From assembly GCA_949152475.1 (NCBI GenBank), contig OX424555.1, positions 10,992,868 to 11,056,867 of the forward strand: a DNA stretch of 64,000 bases, in the 5' to 3' direction. The stretch comes from Terebella lapidaria (Eukaryota > Annelida > Polychaeta > Terebellida > Terebellidae). The translations under genes and the position numbers were made by a program. A model generated the notes under the pieces. That model did not search any database. It saw only the letters and a list, made by a program, of their open reading frames with translations, and was not told where the DNA came from. Of the stretch, positions 63,284 through 64,000 are shown piece after piece; position 1 is the stretch's first letter, and each line of letters opens with the position of its first letter.

Positions 63284-63459
63284 CGGCTGTTGGGGATGTT
63301 GTTGGCGCCGCTACAGGAACTGTCGGGAATTCCCCACCCGGACATTCGGCAGAAGCAGCTGGAGTGTGTGCTGCACATACTACACAGTAACGGGGAGAGT
63401 CTGCACCAGGGCTGGCCTCTCGTCCTCTCCGTCATAGGCGCAGTCACCAACGAACAGTC
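63284..63459 (+). CDS. MON2: MON2 internal exon (58 codons plus 2 nt)
   Basis: The acceptor GTGTTTACAG ends at 63283 and the donor GTATGTCATC starts at 63460. The exon has 176 nt, begins in phase 0 and ends two bases into a codon. It reads [58 protein letters not shown]. It continues the previous exon exactly as in the MON2 family, where [20 protein letters not shown] followed by GWPLVLGVMGAI is the corresponding human stretch. The HPDIR.KQLECVL.IL and GWPLVL signatures make the assignment secure. This is again part of the helical-repeat scaffold; no catalytic residues are expected. No frameshift or stop interrupts either exon, so the locus looks like a functional gene rather than a processed or decayed copy. 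Confidence 0.95.
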
Positions 63460-63468
63460 GTATGTCAT

Positions 63469-63484
63469 CTCTCTCTCTCTCTCT
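63469..63484. repeat. MON2: (CT)8 microsatellite just inside a MON2 intron
   Basis: A run of CT dinucleotides begins 10 bp after the donor at 63460. Its closeness to the 5' splice site makes length variation there a possible influence on splicing. Confidence 0.9.
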
Positions 63485-63589
63485 CCGACACAGGTCTAAA
63501 TGTGATAACCATTTGTTTGGAATATAACTCTGTGCCAAATTTTTTCTGCACCTTGCCACAATACAGTACTGATTTCGCAAAACCTCACC

Positions 63590-64000
63590 AAAATGCCAGC
63601 ATGGGACACCTGGCATTTAGCACGTGTTCGCCCAACTTCGCCTGACGTAGCATTATGCGATTTGATGCTAGCATTGTGTATGCGAGCATCTCTCGATGCT
63701 AGCATTGCTTCTTGGCACTGTGGTGCACTAAAAGCATTTCGCATTTCGCATTTTTTGTGAAGGCCATTATATGCTCGCATATGCTCGCAAACACATGGTC
63801 GAGTGGTTTATAAACAGTCTGTATCATGTAGATCGTATGGGAAAATGCAGTGTTTCATTTCAGTTCATATTAAAGTCAGTATTTGCATCCGAAATAAAGG
63901 ATGCGCGCATCTGTGCGAGACAATGCTCGCCTGTTCAACTAAGACGGCCGCCTGATGCGATGGCATCGCGCCCACTGGTCGCACCATGCGATTTGATGCT
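63590..64000. repeat. Dyad-rich repeat with ATGCGATTTGATGCT direct repeats, continuing past the window
   Basis: ATGCGATTTGATGCT occurs at 63655-63669 and again as the last 15 bases of the window (63986-64000). Between them are repeated GATGCTAGCATTG (63665 and about 63697), two adjacent ATGCTCGCA copies near 63770, several GCGAGCA/TGCTCGC hexamer-like motifs, and stuttered GCATTTC. Such clustered subterminal motifs are typical of non-autonomous DNA transposons, but no end is visible and the element runs off the window. Confidence 0.5.

Noticed and set aside
1-64000. tRNA or rRNA genes
   Set aside because: No cloverleaf with A and B boxes and no rRNA-like conserved stretch was found by eye on either strand.

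Overview
This is AT-rich eukaryotic (metazoan) genomic DNA with very little coding sequence. The only gene I recognise is MON2. Two exons on the + strand near the right end (60613-60723 and 63284-63459) have canonical splice sites and join in frame to give a contiguous stretch of the MON2 protein. The exon sequences, the style of the repeats (a CCGTCCGTCC-bearing element, short DNA transposons with long terminal inverted repeats, TGACCTTGA-rich repeats) and the low gene density fit a marine invertebrate, perhaps a lophotrochozoan. That placement is an inference, not a proof.

About 1-58.4 kb is almost entirely lineage-specific tandem duplication, which I divide into three arrays from landmark sequences that recur. 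Array A (about 1-24.3 kb) has four head-to-tail units of 5-8 kb. Array B (about 24.3-52.3 kb) has two forward units of 6-8 kb, a partial forward unit, an inverted block (about 40.97-45.46 kb), and then three short mosaic units that carry forward and inverted segments together. Array C (about 52.4-58.4 kb) has three units of 2.1-2.4 kb. Sibling units act as natural empty-site controls. They reveal four non-autonomous DNA-transposon-like insertions (8045-9378, 18124-18550, 19048-19653, 24450-25487) and a mobile 363-bp-type repeat (12826-13731, 46371-46568). No transposase or reverse-transcriptase gene is visible.

No intact conventional gene is visible inside the arrays. Several short reading frames do recur in the same frame, with the same stop position, in several units. 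The most striking is a 47-codon island (26768-26908 and 33428-33568) in which the only two differences between copies are synonymous, while the flanks have diverged much more. The arrays may therefore derive from duplicated, largely decayed multi-exon genes, possibly with some exons still constrained.

From 58.4 to 64 kb the sequence is mostly single copy and belongs to MON2: unannotated DNA upstream of the first visible exon, two exons, a 2.56-kb intron with GC-richer segments, and the start of the next intron, which holds a (CT)n tract and a motif-rich repeat. I could not find the preceding MON2 exon anywhere upstream, so the arrays may sit inside a MON2 intron of more than 60 kb. I saw no tRNA, rRNA or CRISPR feature. 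All homology statements are by-eye comparisons within the window; approximate boundaries are described as such.
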